Positions 61,636 to 64,000 of a stretch of DNA of 64,000 nucleotides are shown here, piece after piece. The first letter of the stretch is position 1, and every line of letters begins with the position of its first letter. This stretch comes from Flavobacterium hibisci (lineage in GTDB: Bacteria; Bacteroidota; Bacteroidia; Flavobacteriales; Flavobacteriaceae): NCBI RefSeq assembly GCF_020026925.1, contig NZ_JAIQDW010000015.1, positions 1-64,000 of the forward strand, written 5' to 3'. A model generated the notes under the pieces. That model saw nothing but the letters and a program-made list of their open reading frames with translations. It was not told the DNA's origin and made no database searches. The position numbers were made by a program, and so were the translations under genes.

Positions 61636-64000
61636 TTAAAATTTAAGGTTGGCACCAAACAAGAAAGTGCGTTGTCTTGGATAAATTGTTTTATCAAAAC
61701 CGTTATTTGTAATTTCAGGATCTAAACCACTGTATTTAGTAATTACAAAAACGTTTTGTACTCCTGTTGACAGTCTTAAAGAAACTTTTTCATTAATAAC
61801 ATTATCGAAAGTATATCCTAAAGAAATATTGTCCATTTTTAAGAAAGAAGCATTCTCTACATAAATATCTGACATCAGGACATTTTCAGTAGTCTGAAAG
61901 TTCGTTTCATTAATCTGGGTAGGTATATTATTTAATACTCCGCCACTTGTCAAAGAGTTGTACTGTGCTCTTGCGGCATTTACTCCATTAAATATATTGT
62001 TACCTATGCTTGCTCTTAAATTGAAAGAGAAATCAATTTTTTTGTAATTCATATTTGATGCAAATCCTAAAGTAACATCCGGATCAGGGTTGTTATAGAT
62101 GTATTTGTCTGCTTCATTTTTGATATTATCACCGTTCAAATCAGCAAAAGCGCCATCAATTGGTTTTCCTGCAGTATCGTATAATTGTTTGTAAACATAG
62201 AAAGAATACGGAGTAAAACCTTCTCTGAAAATTTGTGTAGTACTTCCGTTTCCGGTGATGTTGTCTCCTAAAAATATATCAGAGTTAGAAGCTAATTCGC
62301 TAATTCTTCTTTCAAATTTAGATGCGTTAAAATTAACGTTCCATGAGAAGTTTTCAGTTTTAATAGCGGTTGCATTTACTGTAAGTTCAACCCCTTTTGT
62401 CGTAAATCTACCAATGTTTTGATATACTCTGTTAGAAAAATTACTTCCGTCAGATATAGCGACATTTGCTAATAAATCTTTAGAGTCTTTGTAGTAAGCA
62501 TCCACACTAGCCGTGATACGATTATCTAAAAATCCAAAATCTAAACCTCCATTATAAGTAGTTGTTTCTTCCCATTTCAAACCTTTTGTTAGTCTGTATG
62601 GAAGTGCGATTGTAACGGGATCAGTTCCGAAATAATATTGAGAATTTCCTGTTCCTGATTCGTATTTTTTAAGATAACCGTTAGGTTCCGGAATATCCTG
62701 CTGACCTGTGATACCATAACTTAATCTTAATTTTACATCAGATAGTGTTTTGCTGTCTTTAAAGAAATCTTCTTTAAGTTTCCATGCAAAAGCAACTGAA
62801 GGGAAATTACCCCAACGATTTTCTTTATCAAATCTTGAAGATCCATCTCTTCTGTAAGATAAAGTCAGTAAATATTTATCTTTGAAGTTTAAGTTTGTTC
62901 TGGCAAAAAAACCGATTAAAACCGTTTCAGTATCTAAAGTAGTTTCAGGGAATGTTGCTGGTAAATTTATGTTTAAAACATTACCAGTTTCGAATCTTGA
63001 ACTTTCAAATCTTTGGTACGAATAACCACCTGTTAATTCAACATTTAATTCGTCGAAAGTCTTGTTGTAAACTAAATAGGCATCCAATAATTTATTCTGT
63101 CTTTTTGCTTCAGTATATTCATTAGTACCATAAGGGAAGTTCTCAAGTGTTGGACCTGAACCGGCATTTGGGTTCACCAATCTTCTTCTGTCTCCATTAG
63201 ATTCGTCGAAGCCTAAATTTACAACCGCTCTTACGTCCGGGAAAAAGTACAGCTTGTAATCTACTTCAAAGTTTCCGAAAAAACGGTTACTTTTTGCTAT
63301 ATCCCTTGTATTAAGTAATTGAGAAACAGGGTTTCTGGCTGCATTCGGGTTCAGGGGATATTTATTATCTACAGGAGCATTAAGGTATTCGAAGAAACCA
63401 TCATATGGCGCACCTTCAACCCTTATAGGCTGTGTAGGGTCAAAACTAATAGCAGTTCCTTCTACAGCATCTGAAAATCTGTTCTTTTCGTATGCGTAAT
63501 TAGCAGAAAGTTTTATCTTTAAGCTATTTTCAAAAAATGCAGGATTCATTACCAATCCAACAGTATTTCTTTTAAACTCATTTGTGATACGTAAACCTTC
63601 CTGATTTGTATTTCCTAAAGTAAGACTTGTAGGGATAATATCGAACAAACTACCTCTAACCGCTAAACTCTGATCAAAAGATGATGTGTTTCTGTAAATG
63701 GCTTTTTGCCAGTCTGTATTTGCTGTACCTAACTTACCTGAATCCTGAGGTCTTCGGTCTGCAATAAGTTTTCTGAATTCATCTGCACTAAAAACATCAA
63801 CTGTTTTAGTAAGTTTTCCTGCACCAAATTGTGCATTATAATCTATTGATAATTTACTGCTTCCTTTTTTAGTTGTAATAATGATAACACCATTAGAAGC
63901 TCTTGAACCATAAATGGCCGTAGCAGATGCATCTTTTAATACGGTCATCGACTCTACTGTAGCAGGGTTTAAGGATGCTAAAAATGAAGCTGAACCAGTA
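61636..64000 (-). CDS. SusC/RagA-type TonB-dependent transporter (galactan PUL), N-terminus beyond window
   Basis: The visible 788 codons cover the plug end (ASFLASLNPATVESMTVLKD, then ASATAIYGSRASNGVIIITT) and the entire barrel to FLFGANLKF. The frame is open through 64000, so the gene continues past the window; the Met at 63948 is internal. The signal peptide, carboxypeptidase-like domain and any STN domain are not seen. It is the outer-membrane importer of the galactan locus. Confidence 0.93.
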   Translation of the reverse strand, partial: TGSASFLASLNPATVESMTVLKDASATAIYGSRASNGVIIITTKKGSSKLSIDYNAQFGAGKLTKTVDVFSADEFRKLIADRRPQDSGKLGTANTDWQKAIYRNTSSFDQSLAVRGSLFDIIPTSLTLGNTNQEGLRITNEFKRNTVGLVMNPAFFENSLKIKLSANYAYEKNRFSDAVEGTAISFDPTQPIRVEGAPYDGFFEYLNAPVDNKYPLNPNAARNPVSQLLNTRDIAKSNRFFGNFEVDYKLYFFPDVRAVVNLGFDESNGDRRRLVNPNAGSGPTLENFPYGTNEYTEAKRQNKLLDAYLVYNKTFDELNVELTGGYSYQRFESSRFETGNVLNINLPATFPETTLDTETVLIGFFARTNLNFKDKYLLTLSYRRDGSSRFDKENRWGNFPSVAFAWKLKEDFFKDSKTLSDVKLRLSYGITGQQDIPEPNGYLKKYESGTGNSQYYFGTDPVTIALPYRLTKGLKWEETTTYNGGLDFGFLDNRITASVDAYYKDSKDLLANVAISDGSNFSNRVYQNIGRFTTKGVELTVNATAIKTENFSWNVNFNASKFERRISELASNSDIFLGDNITGNGSTTQIFREGFTPYSFYVYKQLYDTAGKPIDGAFADLNGDNIKNEADKYIYNNPDPDVTLGFASNMNYKKIDFSFNLRASIGNNIFNGVNAARAQYNSLTSGGVLNNIPTQINETNFQTTENVLMSDIYVENASFLKMDNISLGYTFDNVINEKVSLRLSTGVQNVFVITKYSGLDPEITNNGFDKTIYPRQRTFLFGANLKF

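Overview
The window looks like a chromosomal stretch of a Flavobacterium species (Bacteroidota) related to F. johnsoniae. The DNA is AT-rich. SusC/SusD pairs, FecR-type anti-sigma factors and DUF3347 proteins are present, and several promoters fit the Bacteroidota pattern TTG-N19/20-TAnnTTTG. The genus assignment is an inference from gene content, not from a search.

Layout. (1) 0.15-4.4 kb, minus strand: copper/metal handling genes (multicopper oxidase with a Met-rich insert and a CopB-like tail, HMA-DUF3347 protein, small Cys/His-rich secreted protein, second DUF3347 protein). (2) 4.4-13.9 kb, minus strand: an ECF sigma / FecR / STN-SusC / SusD / zincin metalloprotease locus, whose last gene is translationally coupled to the DUF3347 gene. 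(3) 14.3-18.4 kb: catalase-peroxidase KatG with an upstream palindrome that fits the OxyR consensus, a GH130 enzyme and a small lipoprotein. (4) 18.6-34.6 kb: an NRPS-independent siderophore system. It contains a lysine 4-hydroxylase-like oxygenase, nitroreductase, PLP decarboxylase, an IucA/IucC synthetase fused to an acyltransferase, an N-hydroxylase, a second IucA/IucC synthetase, a MATE exporter, a stand-alone acyl carrier protein, an adenylating enzyme, a TonB receptor and a PepSY membrane protein. Recurrent TCTAAATAAC-like sites sit at the promoters of this region. The likely product is a citrate-hydroxamate siderophore built on cadaverine or 3-hydroxycadaverine. (5) 34.8-38.3 kb: a GT39 glycosyltransferase, a DUF4269 protein, an initiator tRNA, an unknown protein and an XRE regulator.

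(6) 38.5-46.9 kb: an AT-rich accessory region. It opens with a compact graspetide-type RiPP operon: a 102-residue precursor carrying two copies of a TxTxT-x4-ExxDxD core, an MvdC/MvdD-like ATP-grasp macrocyclase, and a membrane protein overlapping it by 4 bases. DUF4238, HEPN-like and TIR-NTPase-TPR proteins follow, then a truncated IS256-family transposase. The graspetide operon is the best candidate for an undescribed system. (7) 46.9-53.9 kb: an S41 protease, a CE2-like SGNH esterase, an AraC regulator, a DUF1080-like protein and an M13 peptidase. (8) 54.1-64 kb, minus strand: a beta-1,4-galactan (type I arabinogalactan) utilisation locus with SusC (cut by the window end), SusD, SusE-like, two GH53 endo-galactanases and a GH2 beta-galactosidase.

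Functions are read from motifs and remembered family features. No database search was run. Domain boundaries and many residue positions are approximate.
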